This document shows, piece by piece, positions 33,496 through 42,400 of a stretch of 61,966 nucleotides of DNA (its first letter is position 1; each line of letters begins with the position of its first letter). The notes below the pieces were generated by a model, which made no database searches, was not told the origin of the DNA, and was given only the letters and a program-made list of their open reading frames with translations. The position numbers and the translations under genes were made by a program. The stretch is from the NCBI GenBank assembly GCA_017467885.1, contig JAFUKC010000030.1, positions 1 through 61,966 on the forward strand, given 5' to 3'. Source of the DNA: Bacteroidaceae bacterium (GTDB lineage: Bacteria; Bacteroidota; Bacteroidia; Bacteroidales; Bacteroidaceae).

Positions 33496-34326
33496 TTATT
33501 CTTTACCTATTTGTTTATAGTACTTCTCGAGCATATATCTGTTATGTCCAAGTGTGACAGCCTTGTCGAGAAATCTTTTTGCACCTCTTTTTTTGCCCGA
33601 AAGCAATAACAGTTCGGCCATAGATACATGATATTCGCTTTTTTCGGGTTGCAATTCAAGTGCCTTCTCAATATCTATTCTGGCAAGTTCGTACTGCTTT
33701 TCCTTTATCTCAATATTGGCACGCGCCATATATGCCGATGCATCTTCCGGCTTTTCATCTATAAGTTGTTCCAGCAGTATTGTACATTCGTTCGTATGTC
33801 CATCCTTGTGATAGAGCAATGCAAGCGCAAGGCGTGCATTCGTGTTTTCCGGTTCATTTTTAAGGATGGTGTAGTAGTCGTCGTATGCTTTTCCGTATTC
33901 TTTTATGTTCTCGTAGATGTATGCACGCATCAACAACGAGTGGGTGTCGTCGGGCTTTATTTTCAGAATTCTGTTATAATCGACCAAGGCACTGTCTTTT
34001 TCATCTATAAAGATAAACAGTCTGGCACGTTGGCGCAACAACTCTGTATCGTGTGGCTTGTACGATAGTGCCTTCCCATACGATTCTATAGCCTTTTCTG
34101 TCTCGTTTATATTGCTTTGTGCGTATGCGATATTGGCATAAACGTATCCGTTGCCTTTGTTGTCGGGCTCGGCCTGTATTGCTTGCATAAGTGTACCTAT
34201 AGCCTCTTTGTATTGTTTCTCTTCAATATATTTTATGCCCTGTTCGGTAAGTTGCCTGTAACTTTGTGCCGATATTTTGCCTGTTGCTATTATGGCAATT
34301 AGCAATATTATATGTATTCTTTTCAT
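33496..34326 (-). CDS. Secreted TPR-repeat protein
   Basis: 276 residues with signal peptide (IILLIAIIATGKISAQ) and seven or so tetratricopeptide repeats covering most of the mature chain, e.g. GIKYIEEKQYKEAIGTLMQAIQAEPDN, AIESYGKALSYKPHDTE, LVDYNRILKIKPDDT and ARIDIEKALELQPEKSE. Such periplasmic TPR proteins usually scaffold other proteins. No catalytic domain is present. A -7 box TATCTTCG (34354-34347) lies 20 bases upstream. It is not in an operon with its neighbours. Confidence 0.85.
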   Translation of the reverse strand: MKRIHIILLIAIIATGKISAQSYRQLTEQGIKYIEEKQYKEAIGTLMQAIQAEPDNKGNGYVYANIAYAQSNINETEKAIESYGKALSYKPHDTELLRQRARLFIFIDEKDSALVDYNRILKIKPDDTHSLLMRAYIYENIKEYGKAYDDYYTILKNEPENTNARLALALLYHKDGHTNECTILLEQLIDEKPEDASAYMARANIEIKEKQYELARIDIEKALELQPEKSEYHVSMAELLLLSGKKRGAKRFLDKAVTLGHNRYMLEKYYKQIGKE

Positions 34327-34381
34327 CTTTCTTATGTGTTTTGTCGCGAAGATAGTGTTTTAAAAGTTTGTACCATATTAT

Positions 34382-34431
34382 AAGCTGCTTAAACTTCTAT
34401 AAAAGTCTGACGATAAAAATTAAAACAGCTT
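34382..34431. repeat. Degenerate AAGCTG palindrome
   Basis: AAGCTGCTTAA (34382-34392) and TTAAAACAGCTT (34420-34431) are imperfect inverted copies resembling the ends of the element at 38172 and 60325 (AAGCTGTTTnAA). It lies in the 493-base gap between the TPR gene and fur-like gene, which otherwise holds tRNA-Arg, its promoter and its terminator. Confidence 0.4.
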
Positions 34432-34548
34432 ATTAATAACTCTTTTTGCTAATCGCCCTTTTTGAATCCACAACCCGAGTGGTTGCTGTGTGGGATGGCG
34501 GAAAATGACAAACAACCTCTAAAATTTCGCAATTTGTAAAAGATTGCG

Positions 34549-34556
34549 TATCTTCG
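34549..34556 (+). promoter_or_regulatory. -7 box for tRNA-Arg
   Basis: TATCTTCG followed by C, 40 bases before the tRNA; a TTTC 20 bases upstream is a weak -33. Confidence 0.55.
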
Positions 34557-34595
34557 CAGTCGAAATCACATGCCGGTCTGTTGGTGTGTGTGGTC

Positions 34596-34667
34596 GCCTT
34601 CGTAGTTCAATGGATAGAATACGGCTCTCCTAAAGCTGGGATACGAGTTCGATTCTCGTCGGAGGTA
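34596..34667 (+). tRNA. tRNA-Arg (anticodon CCT)
   Basis: Acceptor GCCTTCG/CGGAGGT (with wobble pairs), D arm GTTCAATGGATAGAAT, anticodon stem CGGCT/AGCTG with loop CTCCTAA (CCT at 34629-34631), T arm ACGAGTTCGATTCTCGT, discriminator A. No encoded CCA. It reads AGG. A promoter box precedes it and a terminator follows. Confidence 0.94.
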
Positions 34668-34672
34668 CTTTA

Positions 34673-34707
34673 CGGAGAGAGTTTGAATGAGGCTCTCTCT
34701 GTTTTTT
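34673..34707 (+). terminator. Terminator of tRNA-Arg
   Basis: Stem CGGAGAGAG (34673-34681) with CTCTCTCTG (34693-34701), 11-base loop, then six T. Confidence 0.85.
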
Positions 34708-34819
34708 ATACGGGTAAATTCAGGTCGAATGCTCTTTTTATAGATGTGAGTATTAATTTCTGTTTTACGTTCAAGTTATCTCTTTTTTTGTATTATATTA
34801 GCGGCAAAATAGAGTTATT

Positions 34820-35242
34820 ATGGAATCGAAGGAACTTTTGGAGCGTTTTGAACGAAAGGGGATACGTCCTACTGCGGTGCGTCTCTTGGTGGCACAGGCA
34901 TTGGCTGCATCGGATTCGCTGCTTTCGTTATCCGATTTGGAGGTGTTGCTCGATACAGTTCCAAAATCTACGATATTCCGCACTCTGACACTTTTTACCG
35001 AACATCGTCTGGTGCATTGCATAGAAGATGGTGACGGTGCTTTTAGATACGAGCTATGCAGTGGCGGGCACGATTGCGATATAAGTGATATGCATACACA
35101 TTTCTATTGCGAGGTGTGCCGTAAGACATTCTGTTTTAAGGAGGTGCATATTCCGCAGGTGCAAATGCCCGACGGCTTTGAGATGCACTCGGTAAATTAC
35201 ATGGTAAAAGGTGTTTGCAACAGATGCAAGAAGAATTTATGA
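34820..35242 (+). CDS. Fur/Zur-type transcriptional regulator
   Basis: 140 residues. Winged helix with GIRPTAVRLLVAQAL and VPKSTIFRTLTLFTEHRLVHCI, then a metal-binding dimerisation domain including GHDCDISDMHTHFYCEVCRKTFCF and GVCNRCKKNL (two CxxC pairs plus several His/Asp/Cys). The H-x-H between Asp residues and extra cysteines favour a zinc-responsive role, but that is inference. It converges with a TolC-like gene, 12 bases between stops. A weak -7 box (TATATTAG, 34794-34801) lies just ahead. Confidence 0.85.
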   Translation: MESKELLERFERKGIRPTAVRLLVAQALAASDSLLSLSDLEVLLDTVPKSTIFRTLTLFTEHRLVHCIEDGDGAFRYELCSGGHDCDISDMHTHFYCEVCRKTFCFKEVHIPQVQMPDGFEMHSVNYMVKGVCNRCKKNL

Positions 35243-35254
35243 TTGCAGCACCTG

Positions 35255-36493
35255 CTATTCGAATGCAATTCGGCAACCGATGCTCTTTTGCAGTTCAACC
35301 CACTGCACAGCTTTGTTAAACAGCGCTTCGATATATGCAACTTGCATGATGTTGCGGCTGCGTTCAGCTTCTATAAACTCCACAAAGGAGATGTCTCCTG
35401 TTTTATAGGCTTTTCTTTTGCCATCTATCAGTTCGTCGGCTTCGGCCAACAGCTCGTTTGTGTATGTTGCGGCTTGTTGTTCGGCTGTACGATAGTTGTC
35501 GTATGCCTGCATCACTTCACATTCAATCTGTAATCGGGCATCGATGGCCTCTTTTTCGGCTTGTTCCACCATTATGCGGTCCATGGCACGTGCGCCTTTG
35601 TTCAGGTTCGAAAACTTAATGGGCATGGCTACGCCTGCCTTAACTTTTGTAAATGAAGGGGTGGCGTCGTTGTATTCGGCACCTACCGTTATTCGCATAT
35701 TGGTGCGTCGTTGTGCACTGTTAAAGCGTTTAATGGCTTCGGCAACATCTACGCGCATTAACGCAGCCTTCAGGTCGGCACGGTGTACTATGGCCTCTTC
35801 AATACAAGTGTCAAGAGGTTTTGCTTTTCCCGTGAAAGTCCCGTCCAGCTTTTCGCCGGTTTCTATAAGATGGGCATTCTGCATGTTTCCCATGTAGTAG
35901 CCCAATGTGATGGCTGTGCAACGGCTTGCAGTCTCGGCCGACAATCGTTCGTTGTGTGCAAGGTTGGCTGCCATGCGTGTTTCTGTCCATACCGATTTTG
36001 CGATATCTCCACGTATAAACCGCAGGCTGTCGCCGGTAGCAAGTTGTTGCATGAACTTTTCGTTGCCTATGGTGTATTGCAATAATGCTTTTGCTTTGAG
36101 GTGCTCCAAATATGCAATGGTAGCTTCGGCATGCAGTATGCGTATATATTCGTTGAGCATTGCCGCTGTCTCATCTTTCTCTCTTTTGGCAACTGCAATA
36201 CCGGCTTTGCGTACACCGAAAGTGAATGTGCGGCTTAATTCTGCCGAGATGCTTTGTCCCAAATCGAGTTCCCAATCCTCGTTGTTCCCGTATTCAATAC
36301 CAAATTCCGGGTCGTTGTAAACCTTTGAGTGTTCAATCTTTGCCTGTGCAATATCCGTATCGAGTTGCTTCGCAGTGAGTGCGGTGTTGTTGGCAAATAC
36401 TTTCTCCATGTATTTGCCGTATGTGAGTTGTTGGGCCTCGATGCATGTTATTGCAACTGTGGCCATAAGCATTAATGTGAATATTTTTTTCAT
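35255..36493 (-). CDS. TolC-family outer membrane efflux protein
   Basis: 412 residues from ATG 36493 (MKKIFTLMLMATVAITCIEAQ, signal peptide); the in-frame ATG at 36535 lies upstream of the -7 box (36529-36522, TATATTCG). The long helical repeats AYDNYRTAEQQAATYTNELLAEADELIDGKRKAYKTGDISFVEFIEAERSR are typical of the alpha-barrel of TolC/CzcC outer-membrane channels. Length and the single domain fit the heavy-metal (CzcC-like) group. No RND pump or membrane-fusion partner is encoded in the window, although a Fur-type regulator faces it. Substrate therefore unknown. Confidence 0.88.
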   Translation of the reverse strand: MKKIFTLMLMATVAITCIEAQQLTYGKYMEKVFANNTALTAKQLDTDIAQAKIEHSKVYNDPEFGIEYGNNEDWELDLGQSISAELSRTFTFGVRKAGIAVAKREKDETAAMLNEYIRILHAEATIAYLEHLKAKALLQYTIGNEKFMQQLATGDSLRFIRGDIAKSVWTETRMAANLAHNERLSAETASRCTAITLGYYMGNMQNAHLIETGEKLDGTFTGKAKPLDTCIEEAIVHRADLKAALMRVDVAEAIKRFNSAQRRTNMRITVGAEYNDATPSFTKVKAGVAMPIKFSNLNKGARAMDRIMVEQAEKEAIDARLQIECEVMQAYDNYRTAEQQAATYTNELLAEADELIDGKRKAYKTGDISFVEFIEAERSRNIMQVAYIEALFNKAVQWVELQKSIGCRIAFE

Positions 36494-36557
36494 TTTCGAT
36501 GCGTGCTTCTCTTTTCGATTGCGAATATAGTACAATACATCTGCAACCCGGTTGCAA

Positions 36558-37997
36558 TTATTGCAGGTTACGCGGTTTCAGCCCCATCTCGGCTGCACGT
36601 TCTATGATGAACTGCAATGCTGCATCGTGTTCGTTAGGTATGATGCCGTCTAAAATGGCATCTTTGACAAGGCTTTTCAGTCGTCCAATGGTGTCACAAG
36701 GCTCTAACCCGAATGTGAGCATTATCTCTTCGCCGTTCACCGGTGGTTGGAACTGTCTTATTCGGTCGCGTTCTTCCAAATCCTTCAGTTTCTCGCGTAC
36801 TATACGGAAATTGTTCAGGAAACGTTTTTTGCGTACTTCGTTCTTCGAGGTTATATCGGCTTCACATAGTGTCATAAGGTCGTCGATGTCATCACCTGCA
36901 TCGAACAGCAGACGTCGTACAGCCGAATCGGTTACTTCATTGTCGGCAATTACTATGGGGCGCATGTGTAGTCCGACAAGTTTCGCAACATATCGCATCT
37001 TCTCGTTAAGCGGCATTTTAAAATCCTGAAAAATTCTCTTAACCATCTTTTCACCTACGGCATTGTGGTTGTGAAATGTCCATTTTTGCACCGGGTCCCA
37101 ACGCTTTGTACGTGGTTTGCCTATGTCGTGCAGCAGTGCCGCCCACCTCAGCCAAAGGTTGTCGCTCTTTTTTGCAACATTGTCGAGTACCTCCAATGTG
37201 TGATAGAACATCTCTTTGTGTCCGTAACCATTGCGCACCTCCACGCCTTGCATTGCTGTAAGTTGTGGAAATATTATCTCGAGCAAGCCGCAGCGATCGA
37301 GCTCGATGAAACCTTTTGATGGGACGGGCGATAAAAGAATCTTGTTCAGTTCCTCGTTAATTCGTTCGCGCGAAATTATCCTTATTCTTTCCTTGTTCTC
37401 ACACAGGGCATTGAAGGTATCATCTTCTATGTAGAAATTGAGTTGTGTGGCGAAACGTATGCAACGCAGCATGCGTAGCGGGTCGTCCGAGAATGTTATA
37501 CCCGGCTCCAGAGGAGTGCGTATTATGCGGTCTTCAAGGTCGAGGATTCCATCGAACGGGTCTACCAATTCTCCGAAACGGTTCCCGTTAAGGCATATAG
37601 CCATGGCATTTATGGTGAAGTCTCGGCGGTTCTGGTCGTCTTCCAGCGTGCCGTCCTCTACTATCGGGTTGCGTGAGTCGTGAGTGTACGACTCCTTTCG
37701 TGCTCCCACGAATTCAATTTCGTGTTCGTGGTATTTTACCTGTGCTGTTCCAAAATTGGCATATACAGCCAAATGGGCTCTTCTCCCCAATCGTTTGGCA
37801 AAAGCACGTGCCATTTCTATTCCTTTGCCAACCACCACCACATCAATATCCTTCGATTGACGTTCGAGAAAAATATCACGTACGTATCCGCCAACAACAT
37901 AACATTCCATTGCCAGGCTGTCGGCAGTTTCCGATATTTTACGGAATATGGGTGTATCGAGTAGTTTGCACAGTTCTTCTCTGTTTGGAGTGTACAT
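36558..37997 (-). CDS. CCA-adding enzyme / polyA polymerase-type nucleotidyltransferase with HD domain
   Basis: 479 residues from ATG 37997, chosen because the -7 box TATCTTCG (38051-38044) leaves an ATG at 38075 untranscribed. It has the class II nucleotidyltransferase head with YVVGGYVRDIFLERQSKDIDVVVVG (DxD metal site), RRDFTINAMAI, and DDPLRMLRCIRFA (neck/body), followed by an HD phosphohydrolase domain (WAALLHDIGKPRTKRW). It matures tRNA 3' ends; since neither tRNA gene here encodes CCA, such an enzyme is needed. The HD domain may supply 2',3'-phosphatase or phosphodiesterase activity. Confidence 0.93.
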   Translation of the reverse strand: MYTPNREELCKLLDTPIFRKISETADSLAMECYVVGGYVRDIFLERQSKDIDVVVVGKGIEMARAFAKRLGRRAHLAVYANFGTAQVKYHEHEIEFVGARKESYTHDSRNPIVEDGTLEDDQNRRDFTINAMAICLNGNRFGELVDPFDGILDLEDRIIRTPLEPGITFSDDPLRMLRCIRFATQLNFYIEDDTFNALCENKERIRIISRERINEELNKILLSPVPSKGFIELDRCGLLEIIFPQLTAMQGVEVRNGYGHKEMFYHTLEVLDNVAKKSDNLWLRWAALLHDIGKPRTKRWDPVQKWTFHNHNAVGEKMVKRIFQDFKMPLNEKMRYVAKLVGLHMRPIVIADNEVTDSAVRRLLFDAGDDIDDLMTLCEADITSKNEVRKKRFLNNFRIVREKLKDLEERDRIRQFQPPVNGEEIMLTFGLEPCDTIGRLKSLVKDAILDGIIPNEHDAALQFIIERAAEMGLKPRNLQ

Positions 37998-38171
37998 TGG
38001 TGTTATAAATTTAAAGCAGCTTCGAAACAATCTCTTGTTTGTGCGAAGATACGCATTTTTTTGAAACAAATGCATAAGTTTCGGGCAACCGATGCAACCG
38101 AATATTCAAATCTTTTCACTTGTCGGTTGCCAATGGTTGAAAAATTCTTTTTTTTATGTATTTTCGCAAAG

Positions 38172-38368
38172 TTTTAGAAGTTGTTTTAATTTATGTCCTT
38201 GAAATTTTTATAGGTCTTTTTTAGAATGTTTTTTCATTTTTTAAGGGCGCATAGCGGGCTATGTAACCGCAAAAAAGGAAAAACAGGCCAAAAAGAACAT
38301 AAAAAGGCAAGCACAACTCGCGGATAATGTAATAAACTTTTTCGAAAGAAATTCAAACAGCTTCTTAG
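38172..38368. repeat. Interspersed repeat element, copy 1 (MITE-like)
   Basis: 197 bases nearly identical to 60325-60502. The ends are imperfect inverted repeats of about 20 bases: the left end reads TTTTAGAAGTTGTTTTAATT and the right end, reversed, CTAAGAAGCTGTTTGAATTT. The shared core holds GGGCGCATAGCGGGCTATG with a CATAGC/GCTATG hairpin. Copy 1 has a 20-base extra segment (about 38276-38295) relative to copy 2. No protein is encoded. It stops 14 bases before the ATG at 38383. The 97 bases before it (38076-38171) hold nothing I recognise. Confidence 0.8.
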
Positions 38369-38382
38369 AAGTTTGATATACA

Positions 38383-39210
38383 ATGAGAAAAATATTTGGA
38401 ATTACGGTGGTTGCGGCAATGGTGTCGTTTGCTTCATGCGGCGAAGATGTTGAAAAGAGGGCGCAGGCCTTGGTCGGTGGTGCGCGCGAGGCGTATGAAC
38501 AGAGTGATTTTCAAAAGGCAAAATTATTGCTCGACAGCGTTAAAGGTACATACCCTACAGCATTTAAGGCTCGTCGCGAGGCGATAATCCTTATGCGTGA
38601 TGTGGAGCTTGGCGAGCAGAAGCGTAGTCTGGATTATTATAAAAGCGAGTTGGCTCGTTTGTCGGCCGAGCGCGACAGTCTCTTGCCTTCTTTCGTTCTT
38701 GAAAAGGATAGCCGCTATCAGGATATTGGTAATTATATGAAGGCTTCGCAGACTATTAAGAATAATCTTGGCAACAGCTATCTGCGTGCGCAGGTCGACG
38801 AGAATGGCATGGCAACCATCACCTCTGTCTATCGCGGCAAGCCTATCGGTCACACATCGGTAAAGGTGCTGTCGGGTGATAATTATGTGGAGTGTTCGTC
38901 GCCCTTGAACACTTACAGCTCGCGTCATCTTGGTGTTACAACCGAACGTGTCGATTTCCGTTACGGGCAGGATGGCGGGTTGATGGATTTCATTTCAACA
39001 AGCAAGTCGGCGGTTACGGTAGAGTTGTCGGGTGAGAAGAAATATAAATATACCCTGCGTGCCTCCGATGTCTCGGCCATTGCCGAGGTGTTGAATCTTG
39101 CCCGTCTGTTGCAGGCTATAGATTCGTTGAAGGCAATGCGCGATGAGGCCGAACGCCATATTGAATTCATCAATTACAATAAACAGAAATACGAAACAAA
39201 GGAGCAGTAA
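38383..39210 (+). CDS. Lipoprotein of unknown function, helical N-terminal half
   Basis: 275 residues. Signal peptide with lipobox ending SFASC (Cys19), so lipid-anchored. Residues 25-80 look like a TPR-type helical hairpin (GAREAYEQSDFQKAKLLLDSVKGTYPTAF), then a coiled-coil-prone stretch to about 110 (KRSLDYYKSELARLSAERDSLL), a beta-rich domain (LRAQVDENGMATITSVYRG...VTVELSGEKKYKYTL), and a C-terminal helix. I do not know the family. Transcription is unclear because the repeat element occupies the upstream region; part of that element may act as its promoter. Confidence 0.8.
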   Translation: MRKIFGITVVAAMVSFASCGEDVEKRAQALVGGAREAYEQSDFQKAKLLLDSVKGTYPTAFKARREAIILMRDVELGEQKRSLDYYKSELARLSAERDSLLPSFVLEKDSRYQDIGNYMKASQTIKNNLGNSYLRAQVDENGMATITSVYRGKPIGHTSVKVLSGDNYVECSSPLNTYSSRHLGVTTERVDFRYGQDGGLMDFISTSKSAVTVELSGEKKYKYTLRASDVSAIAEVLNLARLLQAIDSLKAMRDEAERHIEFINYNKQKYETKEQ

Positions 39211-39441
39211 AAGCATACTCTGTGGTTGCAAGAACCGATGCTGGTTTGTGTTAAACGGCAATTCCGATAATCCGCGTTTTTATTCATCCGAACACCTATT
39301 TGTAATGGATAAGGATAGGCGTGTACATTTATACGACAAATAGTTTCTTGTGGTTTTTTTACCACAAAATTAACCTGTTTATTTAAAGCATGGCTTATTG
39401 AATTCCGAATCGGTTACAAAGCTCTTCAATAACGATACGGT

Positions 39442-42400
39442 TTACCTTGTCAGCGAGAACCTCATGCTTACGCCAAAGTCGGTGGTTGTCGTGGGGTACG
39501 AACTTGCCGAGATAAGCGGAATTGTTTTCTGCCTGTCGAAATAGAAACTGAATGTAAGCATTTTACTGTAGGCATAATCGGCCGAGAATGAGTAGTTGAA
39601 CGATTTTGTTCCGCTGGTTGCCTGCGTGGTGCCTTTGTCGATGCTGCGTGCAAGCGCACTCATATTCTTGAACGAGAAATCGGCACGAAGATTCACGTCA
39701 CTGCCCTTATCTTTTCCTTTGCTTGCCTTATTGTTGCCACCAAACAATTTGACCCCGACAATCTTGTAGCCCAGATTCACAGCAATCTCTTGTGAATATG
39801 TCTCTACCATCTGTATCGAGGTGAGGCTTAAATTAAGTACACGCGATTGTATGTATTTGAGTCCCACTTTAAGGTTGTCGTGCGTCGTTACATCTATTCC
39901 TATAAGTGGCGAGAACGATTCGTTCAGCGAAACAGAACTGATGTTATACGGTCCGCTTGGCACAGGCATTCCCGTTGTAGTGTTGTTTACAAAACCTATC
40001 CCGTTGGTGTACTCCATATATGTGGCATAGGTGTTATATGAACCCACCGAATACACACTTTTGTATCCGTGTTCTATATTTACGCTTTTGAAATATTTTT
40101 GGAAGAACGGCAGTTTCGAGAGTCCCGAATATCTTACTCTCCAGTTTGGCAGCATTCGCATTATCGAGGGGAAGATATCGAGTGCACTGCTGCTTGCATT
40201 GCCACCGCTGTATGCGCTGAGGAAGGCCGGTATCATAACCTCGGCCGAATATATATCCACACCGCCGTTTGCCGGGTCGTATGTCTGTCCGGCCAAAGTA
40301 CTTGCTGCAGGGTATTTACTGCCCTCGTATCTTCTTTCGTGTCGTTGACGTATTGTTTCCAGATTCTTTATGAATCTGTCGTATGTAGCCGATTTGTAGT
40401 TGTTGTCGGCATCGTAGCCCTCGAAAGCACTGCCTATGGTGATGGTTGTCATTGAGAAACCTCCCGATTCGGTGTATGGCATTCCGGCATACATAAATTG
40501 TATGTTGCGGCTGTGGTTGCGCGTCCAACTTGCATTAAGGTCTATCTTAAAGTCGGTGATAGGCTCAAGTACCATTGTTAGCTGTACATCTTCGGCTGCA
40601 TTGGTCGAGGCTTGCATCGATATACTGTCATTGCTTATGAGCCAACCTCGGTTGTATGCCTTTTTAAGATAGCTGTCGTCGGTGAGTCCGAATGCAAAAT
40701 CAAGGCCCGGTGCAAAGATTCCACCATTGCGGCTTTGTCCGAATACGTCGCCGGCACTTGGCATGAATCCCGGCAGGTTCATGGCATACGAGTTTGTGTA
40801 TTTGATTGATGCTGTCCGCAACATCATCAATATTCTTGCAGGCAGCTGCATGCTTTTTGCAAACGAACTGCTTTCGCCCTTTTCTTTTGGTGTTATTGTA
40901 ATCTTAAGCGGTATGGTATCCTTATTCTTTATTATTATGCTGTTTTCGTCTATTACCTTGTATTTCAGTTTATACTTTTTACCCTTGGCTGTGCGTGCAA
41001 CAATGTCGAATTTCTTGTTCTTTAATCCATGCTTGACGGTTATTGCGCTGTCCTCCAAAAGTTGAACTTCGGTTGTATATGGTTTGATTTTCTGTTTCTT
41101 TTGTTTGGTTGCAGTGGTTTTCTTACTTTTCTGTTTAGTGCTTGCAAAGCGTTTGTTTGTCTCCTCAAGATAGGGGATAAGGTTATATAATTTCTCGAAG
41201 TTGAGGTTACCGTTTATGTCAATGTTGCGTCGGTTCGATATGTTGTTCCCGAAATTGGCACCCGAAACTTTATTGCCTCGTGCCCAATTATACGATGCGG
41301 TGTAGTTGGCTGTTGCTGTAATCCACTCGAATATGGGCAGTTTGTTTATTGGCACAGTGTATGATGCAGTGAAATTCTGTTGGTAACTGAGCGGGCGTCC
41401 CAAATTACGGATACTCATCTTCACCGAGTCTTTCCACACTGCATATTCGTTGGGGTAGCGGTTTTTGTTTACCGGCATATAGGGTTCTTCGATCTCGGCG
41501 TTTGTTCCGGTTCTTATATCCATACGCAGGTTGGTTGTGGGGTCCCACTTCATAGAGAATGCTCTGTTCCAATAGAATTGTTGAGAGAACGAGAGAGGTA
41601 TCTCGTTACCGGCACCTTGGCTGTTAAGGTCGCGTGTCTGCAACTCATAGTAGTTACGTATCATGTCGGTGTTGAACGAGATGTTTTGTGGCAATGGATT
41701 TATACCGAAGTCTTTCAGTATGTTCCACCACTTCGATTTACTCTTTATTTTTGAAAATGGTTTAATTGTCTTTATAGGATTGGCGTATGTGTATGCCATC
41801 GAAGCCTTCCAATTTATCTTGTTTTCCCAATTGATGGTGCTGCCGCTGTTGTCGGTACGCGAGTAGGAGTAGCTGAAACTGAAATTGGCCGGGTCGTAGG
41901 GCATGGCTTTTTTGCTTGCAATGTTCACCTTGGCATTGCTTAAAGAGAAGTTTCGTACAGTAGAGCGTACTTCGGCAATATCTCTTACCGAGTCGCGTGC
42001 GGCACCCGAGTAGGAGTCGAGTACATCATCAAGCAGCAAATCGGTATCGAAGGGGCTGTAAAGCGGAGAGGTTACCTCGCGTGTAAACGAATAGTATGTC
42101 GGTAAAGATACCTTTGCCTGCTCCGGGAACAGTCGGCCGAAGTCGAATGTTCCTGTTATCGAGTAGCGATAATAGTCGTCGGTGCTACGTGCAGCCAATT
42201 TATCTTCGAGGCCTCCGAAGCCTGCTGTCTCAATTTTGCCTTGTGCTGCAAGGCTTCCCAAATCGGACAGTTTGACGTTGAGGTTTCCTTGCGCAGCCCA
42301 ACCGCTTTTGTTTTCGAAGCCGAGCAGACGCATCTCGTTCACCCAGACCAAAGCCGATTTTTGTGTGCCTGTGTTGTTGCGTATACCAATCATCATCACC

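Noticed and set aside
38383-39210. Lipoprotein read as part of the sprA/T9SS system
   Set aside because: It is on the opposite strand, convergent with sprA, and shows no T9SS family motif.
39348-39367. TTGTGGT/ACCACAA stem between the lipoprotein gene and sprA
   Set aside because: Seven base pairs with a T-only loop and no proper T run; too weak to list as a terminator.
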